Shown here: positions 44,342 through 52,714 of the stretch, piece after piece
How the letters are laid out: each line of letters starts with the position of its first letter
How positions within the stretch are numbered: position 1 is the first letter of the stretch
Source: Pontibacter rufus
Lineage (GTDB): Bacteria > Bacteroidota > Bacteroidia > Cytophagales > Hymenobacteraceae
Reading direction: 5' to 3'
Assembly (NCBI RefSeq): GCF_015694705.1
Contig: NZ_JADQDR010000006.1
Span: 248,001 to 312,000 of the forward strand
Length of the DNA stretch: 64,000 bases
Made by a program: the position numbers and the translations under genes
Notes under the pieces: generated by a model
The model's database searches: none
The model's input: the letters and a program-made list of their open reading frames with translations, nothing else
What the model was told of the DNA's origin: nothing

Positions 44342-47341
44342 TTAAAATCTTACACTCAGACCAGCTGTAAACGTGCGGGTTGTAGGATATTTATCACGTT
44401 CATCGTTGCCAGGGTTGAAGCCTGTATAATTTACGCCTTCCGGATCGATGCCCTTATATCCTGTGATAGTAACCAGATTGAGGCCGGATACATAAATTCT
44501 GGCATTCTTGACAAAACTTAGCAGATCAGATGGCAAGGTGTACCCCAGGGTCACATTATCTATTTTCCAGTAATCGCCTTTCTCAATGTACTCGCTTACG
44601 TACACCAAATCGCTATTGAGTCGCTGGCCATAAACCGGATCATAGGCGGTTTTAAGCATATTGTAGGCTGGGTTCTTAGGGTTTTCGTAAAACATTCGCT
44701 GGAAGTTGAGGATTTCATATCCAAATGCACCACGCATGTTTACAGCCAAATCGAAGCTCTTAATTGTGAAGGAGTTATTCCAACCTACTATGTGTTTGGG
44801 TATGCCGTTGCCATAGTATTGTCTGTCTTCCTGCTTGGCATCGTTGATAGGAATTACTTCCCCGTCTTTGCTTTCAATTAACCAGCCTCCGTTCTCGTCA
44901 ACGCCGACAGTTTTCCATACATAAAAGTTCCCGATAGGCTCCCCAACTTCTACCCGGTGTGTATAATCCTGAATAGGTTCTCCTGTGTAGCCTGAAGTAA
45001 AGAAATCGTTCGTAGCTTCGAATTGGTCGTTTGAAAGTGAAACCAGTTTGTTACGGTTTGTGGAGTAGGTCACATTAGAGTTCCAAGTAAAATCAGTATT
45101 CTGAACCGGTACAAAATTTACTAATACTTCCAAACCTTCATTTTGCAGCGTACCGGCGTTAATCAGCATGGAACCAATTAAGTAAGGAGGAGTAGGCACT
45201 TCGAAGTTGTACAGCAGGTCATTTACATGTCTGCGATAAACATCTACTGAACCACTGATCCTATTGTTCAAGAATGCAAAATCCAGACCTGCATTATACT
45301 CTTCTTTCTTTTCCCAGCGAAGATCGGGGTTGAAATTCCGGGCCGGCACAAAGCCTGGCACCCACTGCCCGCCAATATAAGCTCCGTTGCCCCTCGTAAA
45401 ATTGTAGCTGATTTGCGACTGGTAAGGATTGCTGGCGATAGTACCTGTTACACCATAGCCTGCTCTTAACTTCAGGTCAGTAATGGCAGAGACATTTTGT
45501 AAAAAAGGCTCTTTACTGATGCGCCATCCGGCAGAAACAGCAGGGAAGTTACCCCATTGGCTGTTAACGCCAAACTTTGAGGAGCCTTCACGCCGTAAAC
45601 TTGCCATAAAGAGGTATTTATCGTCCCAGCTATAGGTAAGCCGGCCAAACACCCCCGCCAACTGCCATTTTTCCTTATAGCTATCCATATCTGCCTGACC
45701 AGCCTGAAGTGCCTGTCCGGCTCCCAGGTTGTTCCAGCCATAGGCATCTGTAGGGAAATTCCAGTTACTTGACGAAAAACCCTCGCTTATCTCGTCCTGC
45801 CAGCTATAGCCACCCAGGATTGTGAAGCGGTTCCGGCCAATGGATTTAGAGTAGTTGCCTGTTAGTTCCAGCAGGTTTTGCCTGTTTGCGCTAGTTCCCC
45901 TTGACGCATTACTGTTTCTGTTATTTAACCAGGTATCGGTATGGTTGAAAGTTGTGGCATAACCACTTAATGAGCTATACTCGTTATGAGAAACCAGCAG
46001 CTTTAAATCCAGATCCTTTATGAGTGTATAATCCAAACTACCGCTCATCCTCATTTCTCTGACAACATTCTCCGAATTTGCTTCATAAATCCTGGACACA
46101 GGATTTTCGTAGAAGTATCCGTCTCTCTGCTGCCATCCGCCTTCTTCGTTTCTGACATAATCGGTAGGGTTACGAATAATTGCCTGCCGGTATGCATAAC
46201 CATCTGCGCCGCCCTGTTTGGCCGATGTAATACGATTTATAATCTGAATATTTGCTCTCAGTTTATCATCAAACATAGAGTGATTTAAATCTACCCGCCC
46301 TGTGAATCTTTCCTGCCCGGATCTCAGCAGAATACCTTCCCACTTCCGGTAATTAAGGGATGCCGTTAGGTTTGTGTTTGCATTCCCGCCAAAGAACGTT
46401 AAATTATGGTTCTGGCTTACAGGAGTTTGCATGATCTCATCCAGCCAGTCCGTATTTCCGCCATAATCTGTATAGTCGATTCCTTCTTCTTGTATAAGCC
46501 GGCGGTAGTCATCTCCTGTCAGCAATTCCGGTCTCCTGGCAATTGTCTGCACATTTACATAGGTATTATACTCTATGGAACTACGCTCACCCCGGTTTTT
46601 ACGGGTAGTAATTAATATTACGCCCCCGGTGGCTCGTGTTCCATAAATAGCAGCTGCGGAACCGTCTTTCAGCACATCCATCGATTCTATGTCTTCGGGC
46701 GCTACTGTGTTAAGGCTGCCTGGTATGCCGTCTATCAGCACCAACGGATCTGAGGAACCATTGATAGATGTTATGCCTCTCAGGTTAATCTGGGTGTTAG
46801 CGGTAGGGTCTCCACTTGGGGTAGTTACGCGCAAGCCTGCTACTTTTCCCTGTATCAGTTGCGCAGCATCGCGCACAGCCCCTTTTGTAAATTCATCACG
46901 TTTTACACTAGCTACCGAACTGGTTACATCGCCTTTCTTCTGCGTACCATAACCTATCACAACTATCTCCTGCAGTTGCTTTTGATCTGGAAGTAACTTT
47001 ATGTCAAGCTGAGTCCGGCCATTGAGCGGCACTTCCTGGGGAGTAAAGCCAATATAACTAAAAACCAACGTAGCACTTTCAGGAACAGAAATCTCATACC
47101 GGCCTTCCGCATCTGTAGCAGTAGCGGTAGTAGAACCTTTTACCAGTACTGTTACTCCCGGCAGGGGATTACCATCTTCAGAAGAGGTAACTACTCCTGA
47201 AACCTGTACATCTGCTACTGCGACAAACCGGCTGCCGCCACTGTTAGCCAGAGCTGTTCCGCTCCAAATGCAAGGAACTACGTTATACAATAGTACATAG
47301 CTCGACATTGCAAAGATTTGTTTAACCAATTTCCATTTCAT
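44342..47341 (-). CDS. SusC/RagA-family TonB-linked outer membrane protein
   Basis: A TonB-dependent barrel for import of oligosaccharides (or peptides) too large for porins. After an unusual long N-terminal hydrophobic leader come a carboxypeptidase-regulatory-like domain (about 46-120, VSGVVTSSEDGNPLPGVTVLVKG), the SusC TonB box EIVVIGYGTQKKGDVTSSVAS (about 125-145), the plug (AAQLIQGKVAGLRV, VLIDGIPGS, DGSAAAIYGTRATGGVILI) and a 22-strand barrel ending in the typical C-terminal aromatic. Length 999 is normal. It pairs with the SusD at 42732. A 938-base untranslated region with several palindromes precedes it. Confidence 0.95.
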   Translation of the reverse strand: MKWKLVKQIFAMSSYVLLYNVVPCIWSGTALANSGGSRFVAVADVQVSGVVTSSEDGNPLPGVTVLVKGSTTATATDAEGRYEISVPESATLVFSYIGFTPQEVPLNGRTQLDIKLLPDQKQLQEIVVIGYGTQKKGDVTSSVASVKRDEFTKGAVRDAAQLIQGKVAGLRVTTPSGDPTANTQINLRGITSINGSSDPLVLIDGIPGSLNTVAPEDIESMDVLKDGSAAAIYGTRATGGVILITTRKNRGERSSIEYNTYVNVQTIARRPELLTGDDYRRLIQEEGIDYTDYGGNTDWLDEIMQTPVSQNHNLTFFGGNANTNLTASLNYRKWEGILLRSGQERFTGRVDLNHSMFDDKLRANIQIINRITSAKQGGADGYAYRQAIIRNPTDYVRNEEGGWQQRDGYFYENPVSRIYEANSENVVREMRMSGSLDYTLIKDLDLKLLVSHNEYSSLSGYATTFNHTDTWLNNRNSNASRGTSANRQNLLELTGNYSKSIGRNRFTILGGYSWQDEISEGFSSSNWNFPTDAYGWNNLGAGQALQAGQADMDSYKEKWQLAGVFGRLTYSWDDKYLFMASLRREGSSKFGVNSQWGNFPAVSAGWRISKEPFLQNVSAITDLKLRAGYGVTGTIASNPYQSQISYNFTRGNGAYIGGQWVPGFVPARNFNPDLRWEKKEEYNAGLDFAFLNNRISGSVDVYRRHVNDLLYNFEVPTPPYLIGSMLINAGTLQNEGLEVLVNFVPVQNTDFTWNSNVTYSTNRNKLVSLSNDQFEATNDFFTSGYTGEPIQDYTHRVEVGEPIGNFYVWKTVGVDENGGWLIESKDGEVIPINDAKQEDRQYYGNGIPKHIVGWNNSFTIKSFDLAVNMRGAFGYEILNFQRMFYENPKNPAYNMLKTAYDPVYGQRLNSDLVYVSEYIEKGDYWKIDNVTLGYTLPSDLLSFVKNARIYVSGLNLVTITGYKGIDPEGVNYTGFNPGNDERDKYPTTRTFTAGLSVRF

Positions 47342-47675
47342 ATTGTCTTAAAATAAATAATGTTAAAATCTATTTTGAAAAATTACTGAAACAATAGCTT
47401 ACCCAATGAAAAGAGTATAATACACCCCTTGTTAAACATGCTTAGAAACTGCGGGAAATATGGTGTATATATGTTCAAATAAGGCCGAAGCCACGATAGA
47501 AACTAAACAGAAAACCAATGCTTACTATCAGGGGCACAGGCGGCACATACCATATCCTGGCTTGTTTAGTATGTTATCTCTATATAGCTTGCGCCTTGTC
47601 CTTCGGTTCTGTTGCCTTTTATAAGCCTGCACTCATCACTTGAGGGCAGTTAAAAGTCAGATGAATATCTTACGG

Positions 47676-47700
47676 AATAAGTGTTATTGTAACCCTTATT
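47676..47700. promoter_or_regulatory. interrupted palindrome upstream of SusC1
   Basis: AATAAG at 47676-47681 pairs with CTTATT at 47695-47700, and GTT (47683-47685) with AAC (47691-47693), one mismatch between. An operator-like dyad, about 340 bases before the SusC1 ATG. Confidence 0.35.
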
Positions 47701-47747
47701 AACTTATGCTAAAGTAGTAAAGAAAATTACCAGCAAATTCATTAATG

Positions 47748-47774
47748 TTAGCTATTCCTAATACTATATTAACA
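47748..47774. promoter_or_regulatory. AT-rich element shared with two other upstream regions (copy 2)
   Basis: Contains TTAGCT, CCTAAT and AATACTATATTAACA (47760-47774). The last differs by one base from AATAGTATATTAACA at 51082-51096, and the CTAATACTATA part is identical to 39004-39014. It lies within the dyad AATGTTA/TAACATT. Confidence 0.45.
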
Positions 47775-48191
47775 TTTTGGTCATTTTGTAGCTACTTTTA
47801 ATCTATGAAGTATAAAACAGGGAACAAAAGGCTGGATAATGGCCTTCAAAGCATCAAGGAGGCACTCTTTCAATTATATTCGTTCAGCTGCATCCGGAAT
47901 ACATGATAGTGTTTGCAGAAAAAGCAGGCATCAGGCTGTGTTAATAATTGACGGAATAACATCATTGTTGCAACAATTTACAAGAAGCCTCCATGTAGCC
48001 GGAGGATGTTTTACGCCTATCGTTTAAGGTACAGAGACAGCGTTTTATTAATTTAATAAGCTCGTTGCCGTATTATAATTTTTGTAAAGATCTCGTCGAT
48101 ATGGCGGGGTGCCCGGGCGATATTGGAAGAAACCAGCTTCTTTAGCACCAAATTGCCGGATAAGTATAACAAAGGAATTGCTGACAGCTAT

Positions 48192-48235
48192 AAACTTCTA
48201 CTATGATTGTTGCTTTATAATCATAGTAGAAGTTT
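48192..48235. terminator. terminator of the large GH127 gene
   Basis: A 17-bp perfect inverted repeat (48192-48208 and 48219-48235, arm AAACTTCTACTATGATT) with a 10-base loop, 44 bases after the GH127 stop. On the minus strand it ends in TTT. The stem is long and AT-rich. Confidence 0.8.
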
Positions 48236-48279
48236 CGGTTAACCTCATGGGCATATCATGTACTACCGCAACGTGTTCT

Positions 48280-50991
48280 TTATTTTTTTATCCATACAAT
48301 TGAGCTTGGAGTTTTATCAGTTGAATATTGAGGTAACGCAGTCGGTTCGATGCGGTTGAGACGAGTATAATTAGGTATTGCCACAAGTGGGGTTCCGTCG
48401 GCCCACGTTCCCTTAATAGTCATAACGCCTCTCAATAAATCGCCGCGCCATTCCAGAGATAGTGGCGTAGTGCCAATGGACTTACTAATATCCTGGTGAT
48501 CAGCTGTTTCAACATTATACACCAACGGACCATAACGCAGGGCAACCCTATCTTTATCTGCCTCAATTTTATTGCTGGCTGTAATTTTCTGAATTTCCAT
48601 TGGCAATACCAGATCAATCTTATCGCCCTTCTTCCATTTACGCCTGATGATGGCATATCCTTTTTCAATTTCCGGAGTTACAGGCTTCCCGTTCACTTCC
48701 AGTGATGTAAGCCCGCTAACTTGTGGAGTAGGAGTATACAATTCACTCGTCATACGGTTAGGAACACGAACATAAATGGTGAATTCCTTCGATTCCTCAG
48801 GATTTACAGTCATAGAAATGTTACCGCTCCACGGGTAGTTGGTTTTTTGAACCATTTCAACGGTTGTGCCTGCAACTTTATCAACTTTGATTGTACTGCC
48901 AATAAACATATTTACATACAAGCCATCATTCCCTCTCACATATGTCCAGGTAGGCATCATTAGCAGCGTTCTCGGGATGTTACCTACGCAGCATGGGCAA
49001 ACATGCCATTTGTAGCGCGCCTGCGAAGAAGAGAGCGGGTTGGTATAAAAGAAATTTTCACCTTCAAGATCCAATGAGCCCAAGAGCGCATTATACATGG
49101 TCTCTTCATACAAATCGGCATATTTCGCATCATGGTAAGCGAGGTTCATTTTGTACTGGAAAAAAATCAAACCAGCGCTCGAACACGACTCAGCGTATGC
49201 ATTGTTACGAAGAGAATAGTTTGGCCCGAAGCCTTCAGAAGTTTCACCGCTTCCGATACCACCTGTTAAATAATATTTTTTGTTCACCATATTATTCCAC
49301 AGCGACATTACCGCACTTTGGTAATCTATATCACCTGTTTCTGCCGCAACGTCAGCCATACCCGAGTAGTTATAGGTAGCCCGCACCGCATGCCCTACTG
49401 CTTCGTACTGCTGCTGTACCGGTACCTGGCTTTGATCATATTCACTGCCATTGTCGCGGTTATCGAGCAGGAACTTGGCAAGGCTTATGTAACTGTCTCC
49501 GTGGCTGCCTTTGCCTTCCATGTCGTTCACAAAACGGCCGAAGCGCACCAGCGCCTGCTCCATTTCCTGATGACCGTCATACCACGCTTTCTTAACCGGG
49601 CCAGGTCCTATGTTGGCAACCCAGCAGTCGGCCAGCTTCTTTGCAGCATTATATAGCCGCTTATCCTTGCCCTCTGTAAGGGTGTAGTGGTTGATCGCCG
49701 ATTCTATGAAATAACCTGCAGTATAGCCTTCATGATTGCCACGGTTTTCCGGCGACCACTTGTCATGCCACCGGGCTGTATCGCGAAGCGTATAGGCTGT
49801 CTGCAAATAACCATCAGGCTCCTGAGCAGCCAGAATGATGGGAATCCACTCGTCAATGGTCTTCTTCATTTTTTCCTGCGCCGCAATTATTTCCTTATCT
49901 CCCTGCGGATCAACCATCAGCGCCTCGCACATGGATTCAACGGTCTGATGAACCCAGGCATTAGAAAAAACATACCCTTTATGCGAAGCGTGTGGTTCCC
50001 CGCGCAAGGCTTTACCCGCTTCGATGAAATTATCAATACCGCCTTCTCCTGTCGTAAGATCAGTCCGGTTAATCATATCGATGCAATGAGGTATCCAGTT
50101 TACGATCATGGTCTTAGCCCTGTCACTCCACAATTTGCTATCGATTTTATAACGCCTGGTGTATACTACATCAAGACGTGGGGCCGTAGGCGGCTGATGC
50201 ACCCTGACTTTTAAGGTAGACGAAGAACTCCGTTTACCTTCTGTTGCGGCTAATGTGAGAACATAATCGCCGGGTGTGGAAAACAGAGCGGTAGTTTCTT
50301 TCAGACTGGAATTATTGAATTCGACTTCTCCGGGCCCTGATGCTTTGCTCCATAATACTTTATCGACCGGTGTTACAGACTTAACCTCGCCCGTGAGATA
50401 TGTTCTTCCGCCTGCCATCACGTCGCGATCAACTCCGGCGGTAACCACCGGTGGGTAAGCCGGCGAATTATCAGTTTTTAACACGACCCATTCAAGAACC
50501 GCAGCCGATCCCCTGTCAGCTGAATCTAATTGCAATCGCAGCTTTGTTGTTTTTATTTCATCAAAAGTTGTTGTGTTTAACTGTTTATTAATCAAGCCAA
50601 GCCCCGCGGCATTTCTAACCGGCACAAAACTTTTACCATCCCAATACTGCACCCCATATGCTTCGGGCAGGCGAATGCCGTTGTTGTAATTCCACCAATA
50701 TACTGCAATCTCTTTTGTGCTGACAGGCTGAGTCCATTCATATTGCACCCACAGCATCGTGCGCTTTCTGGGCTTGCGACCTCCGCGCATATTTTCAGTA
50801 TTCGTTTCCATAAGGCCGTCATTCAGCGCATCTAAAGATGGACCGTAGCGGGCAGAACTCGAAGGAGTGGCAACAACAGCAAGGTTCTGATAAGAAGTAT
50901 GCGTTGCTTTCTTCTGGCCGAATGCAGGTAAAAATGCGCTCACAATCATATAAGCAACGGCAGTGACACGCAAAAGGCGGGATGCTTTCAT
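48280..50991 (-). CDS. large secreted GH127-type beta-L-arabinofuranosidase with N-terminal binding domains
   Basis: A 903-residue exported enzyme. After a signal peptide (about 1-25, ending AFGQ) comes a discoidin-like module (about 38-172: WVQYEW, AVYWWNY, LRLQL, LEW), then an Ig/PKD-like module (about 180-268: PPVVTAGVDRDV, PGDYVLTLAA), then the GH127 catalytic part. The zinc-thiolate active site is intact: Glu601 and Cys603 in YAESCSS, Cys667-Cys668 in CPCCVGN. It has the DUF1680 features GHQEMEQALVR, GHAVRATYNY and YYLTGGIGS. The module resembling a decayed tail behind the smaller GH127 gene is here N-terminal. Family GH146 is a related alternative. It would remove beta-L-arabinofuranose from plant glycans. 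Confidence 0.9.
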   Translation of the reverse strand: MKASRLLRVTAVAYMIVSAFLPAFGQKKATHTSYQNLAVVATPSSSARYGPSLDALNDGLMETNTENMRGGRKPRKRTMLWVQYEWTQPVSTKEIAVYWWNYNNGIRLPEAYGVQYWDGKSFVPVRNAAGLGLINKQLNTTTFDEIKTTKLRLQLDSADRGSAAVLEWVVLKTDNSPAYPPVVTAGVDRDVMAGGRTYLTGEVKSVTPVDKVLWSKASGPGEVEFNNSSLKETTALFSTPGDYVLTLAATEGKRSSSSTLKVRVHQPPTAPRLDVVYTRRYKIDSKLWSDRAKTMIVNWIPHCIDMINRTDLTTGEGGIDNFIEAGKALRGEPHASHKGYVFSNAWVHQTVESMCEALMVDPQGDKEIIAAQEKMKKTIDEWIPIILAAQEPDGYLQTAYTLRDTARWHDKWSPENRGNHEGYTAGYFIESAINHYTLTEGKDKRLYNAAKKLADCWVANIGPGPVKKAWYDGHQEMEQALVRFGRFVNDMEGKGSHGDSYISLAKFLLDNRDNGSEYDQSQVPVQQQYEAVGHAVRATYNYSGMADVAAETGDIDYQSAVMSLWNNMVNKKYYLTGGIGSGETSEGFGPNYSLRNNAYAESCSSAGLIFFQYKMNLAYHDAKYADLYEETMYNALLGSLDLEGENFFYTNPLSSSQARYKWHVCPCCVGNIPRTLLMMPTWTYVRGNDGLYVNMFIGSTIKVDKVAGTTVEMVQKTNYPWSGNISMTVNPEESKEFTIYVRVPNRMTSELYTPTPQVSGLTSLEVNGKPVTPEIEKGYAIIRRKWKKGDKIDLVLPMEIQKITASNKIEADKDRVALRYGPLVYNVETADHQDISKSIGTTPLSLEWRGDLLRGVMTIKGTWADGTPLVAIPNYTRLNRIEPTALPQYSTDKTPSSIVWIKK

Positions 50992-51064
50992 ATGAAAAAC
51001 CTTTGAAGTAACTGTTATAACTTTCAGTGAGCAAAGTACTTAATAACATTTAGCCGGTTTTTCA

Positions 51065-51096
51065 TTAGCTTACCTAATTGTAATAGTATATTAACA
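51065..51096. promoter_or_regulatory. AT-rich element shared with two other upstream regions (copy 3)
   Basis: TTAGCT (51065-51070), CCTAAT and AATAGTATATTAACA (51082-51096) repeat, with a small internal insertion, the elements at 47748-47774. It lies about 75-105 bases before the GH127 ATG, where an activator site would be expected. Confidence 0.45.
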
Positions 51097-51117
51097 AAAG
51101 AGACTGATTGGTAAAGC

Positions 51118-51149
51118 AAACCCGGTAGATTTTAAAACCTACCGGGTTT
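51118..51149. terminator. hairpin, probable terminator
   Basis: AAACCCGGTAG (51118-51128) pairs with CTACCGGGTTT (51139-51149), 11 bp with a 10-base loop. It lies about 335 bases after the GH105 stop and 127 bases before the GH127 start, so it may insulate the GH127 gene from upstream transcription. Confidence 0.6.
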
Positions 51150-51391
51150 AGAAATACTTACGTCTTCTTTATTTCAATTTAGTATAAGTATGGCAGCAAG
51201 AGTGTTTTGAGGGCATTATATGCGAAATAACTATCTTGAAGAGGTGAAGGAAAAAGAAACAGAAGAATGGCCCGAAAACGGTTTGCTTTACCCCAAAAGA
51301 ACAAAACCGTCAAAATGCGATAGGGCGCCTGCCCCTAGCCCTTGAAGCAGCTCAGCACAAAGATGTTGAAGAACTTCAATCTGGAGTCCAC

Positions 51392-51433
51392 AAACGGCCC
51401 ATTACCATACTTAAGTATGGTAATGGGCCGTTT
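51392..51433. terminator. 42-bp perfect palindrome, probable terminator of the GH105 gene
   Basis: The bases from 51392 to 51433 form an uninterrupted perfect palindrome centred on CTTAAG, with half-site GGCCCATTACCATACTTA. Seven T follow on the plus strand (51431-51437) and three T on the minus strand. It lies 50 bases after the GH105 stop, so termination is the simplest reading. Confidence 0.65.
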
Positions 51434-51482
51434 TTTTGAGAAGACCACATAAAATGCGGCAGTGCATCAATATTGTTCAGCG

Positions 51483-52649
51483 TCAGTTTTTAGCTACATA
51501 GCGATACATCTCAGAGGCTGCCAAAAGGAACGCACCCACACCGAACCCTGATGTAGAGTTAACATCCACTACCTGTCCCGGAATAGCTCTTTCCCCGATT
51601 GGTTGCACGTAGCCTATTTTGCCGCTAGGCTGCAAAGCTACTGTAGTCAGGTAACTATATCCTTTGGCAGCAACTGGCAGGTATTTCTCTTCGTCCAGGT
51701 AGCCGTTATTGATGCCCCAAAGCAGGCCATAGGTAAAGAAAGCTGTGCCACTTGTTTCCGGTCCCGGAGCATGCGCCGGATCTAAAATGCTTCTGGTCCA
51801 GTAGCCCTCCGGCTGCTGAGATTTGGCAATGGCTTCTGCCATACCTTTGTATCTCTCAACAAAGAACTCCCGGTGCGGGGCATTCTTCGGCAAGTCCTGC
51901 AGCACTTTGGCCAGGCCGGCAAACACCCAGCCATCGCCACGCGCCCAGAAATCCTTTTTACCGTTGGCGCTTTTGTGCTTCGGGTAAATATATTTTGCAT
52001 CGCGGTAATAGAGCTGTTCTTCCGGGTCATACATCACAGAGTCGGCATAGCTGTAGTACACATATAGTTTCTCCAGGTACTGCTCGTTGCCTGTTACTTT
52101 ATAGAGCTTCGTCATCACGGGCATTACCATGTACAGGCCGTCGGCCCACCACCAGTAGTCGTTGTTGGGTGTGCTCATCTGGTACTCCATCACCTCTCTG
52201 GCGCGGGCTATCTTTTTCTTATCCTTCACTTTGTCCAGGTTGTACAAGTCTATGTACGTCTGGAAGGCGATTTGCCAGTCGCCAAACAGCACGTGCTCGT
52301 CATCCTCACCATAGGAGTACTTCCAGTTTGCCTTGTCGTTAGACTTGGCTCCCATCCATTGGTTTTGCTCCGCCCATGCTTCAGAGTAGTCTTTGTACTC
52401 CTCGTTCTTCGTTACTTTGTAAGCTTCCATGTTGCCGGTATGGTAGGCGGCAACATCCCAAAAGGCCCGTCCGGGGTTTGGGTTCGTTTTCTGCCAGTAG
52501 GTATTGGCTTTGTTGATGACGTTGATAACAGCCTCTTTCGATTCGGGTATCAGCGGATTCCTGGATTTGGTTACTGTGGGGGTTGCGCATGCATTGAGTA
52601 ACACCATCCATAGCATGAAATAAGCAGACGTTTTGATCTTCATGTGCAA
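51483..52649 (-). CDS. GH105-family unsaturated uronyl hydrolase lipoprotein
   Basis: An (alpha/alpha)6-barrel enzyme that removes 4,5-unsaturated glucuronic or galacturonic acid left at chain ends by polysaccharide lyases. The lipobox NAC (Cys21 after MVLLNA) points to a lipoprotein. The family motif WWWADGLYM contains the catalytic aspartate (Asp170), and the WARGDGWVFAGLAKVL and SGTAFFTYGLLWGIN segments are also GH105-typical. Length 388 is normal. It lies 65 bases after the BNR propeller gene; if that enzyme is a lyase making unsaturated glucuronate, the pairing is functional. Rhamnogalacturonan products are the alternative. Confidence 0.9.
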   Translation of the reverse strand: MHMKIKTSAYFMLWMVLLNACATPTVTKSRNPLIPESKEAVINVINKANTYWQKTNPNPGRAFWDVAAYHTGNMEAYKVTKNEEYKDYSEAWAEQNQWMGAKSNDKANWKYSYGEDDEHVLFGDWQIAFQTYIDLYNLDKVKDKKKIARAREVMEYQMSTPNNDYWWWADGLYMVMPVMTKLYKVTGNEQYLEKLYVYYSYADSVMYDPEEQLYYRDAKYIYPKHKSANGKKDFWARGDGWVFAGLAKVLQDLPKNAPHREFFVERYKGMAEAIAKSQQPEGYWTRSILDPAHAPGPETSGTAFFTYGLLWGINNGYLDEEKYLPVAAKGYSYLTTVALQPSGKIGYVQPIGERAIPGQVVDVNSTSGFGVGAFLLAASEMYRYVAKN

Positions 52650-52714
52650 GTATAATACTGAGGTTATCGTTTTCTTTTATCTTGATCTATAGTATAAGTA
52701 TAGCATTTCTTTCA

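Larger units (their letters stand above)
47342..48279. other. long regulatory intergenic region upstream of SusC1
   Basis: Some 940 bases between SusC1 and the GH127 stop. It contains a 25-base interrupted palindrome (47676-47700), the shared element (47748-47774) nested in the inverted repeat AATGTTA/TAACATT (47744-47750, 47770-47776), and the terminator at 48192-48235. A 62-codon open frame at 47839-48027 has no family match and is not called. The region is long for an operon leader and may hold several binding sites or an unannotated small RNA. Confidence 0.5.
50992..51482. other. intergenic region with two hairpins and a shared element
   Basis: Some 490 bases. Contains the shared element (51065-51096), a hairpin (51118-51149) and a 42-bp palindrome (51392-51433). 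A 42-codon open frame from 51220 on the plus strand has no recognisable homology and is not called. Confidence 0.5.

Noticed and set aside
47839-48027. 62-codon open frame upstream of SusC1
   Set aside because: Composition is not protein-like and there is no family or signal.
51220-51348. 42-codon open frame, possible transposase remnant
   Set aside because: The translated stretches gave no recognisable transposase motif; the nearby palindrome alone does not make an insertion sequence.
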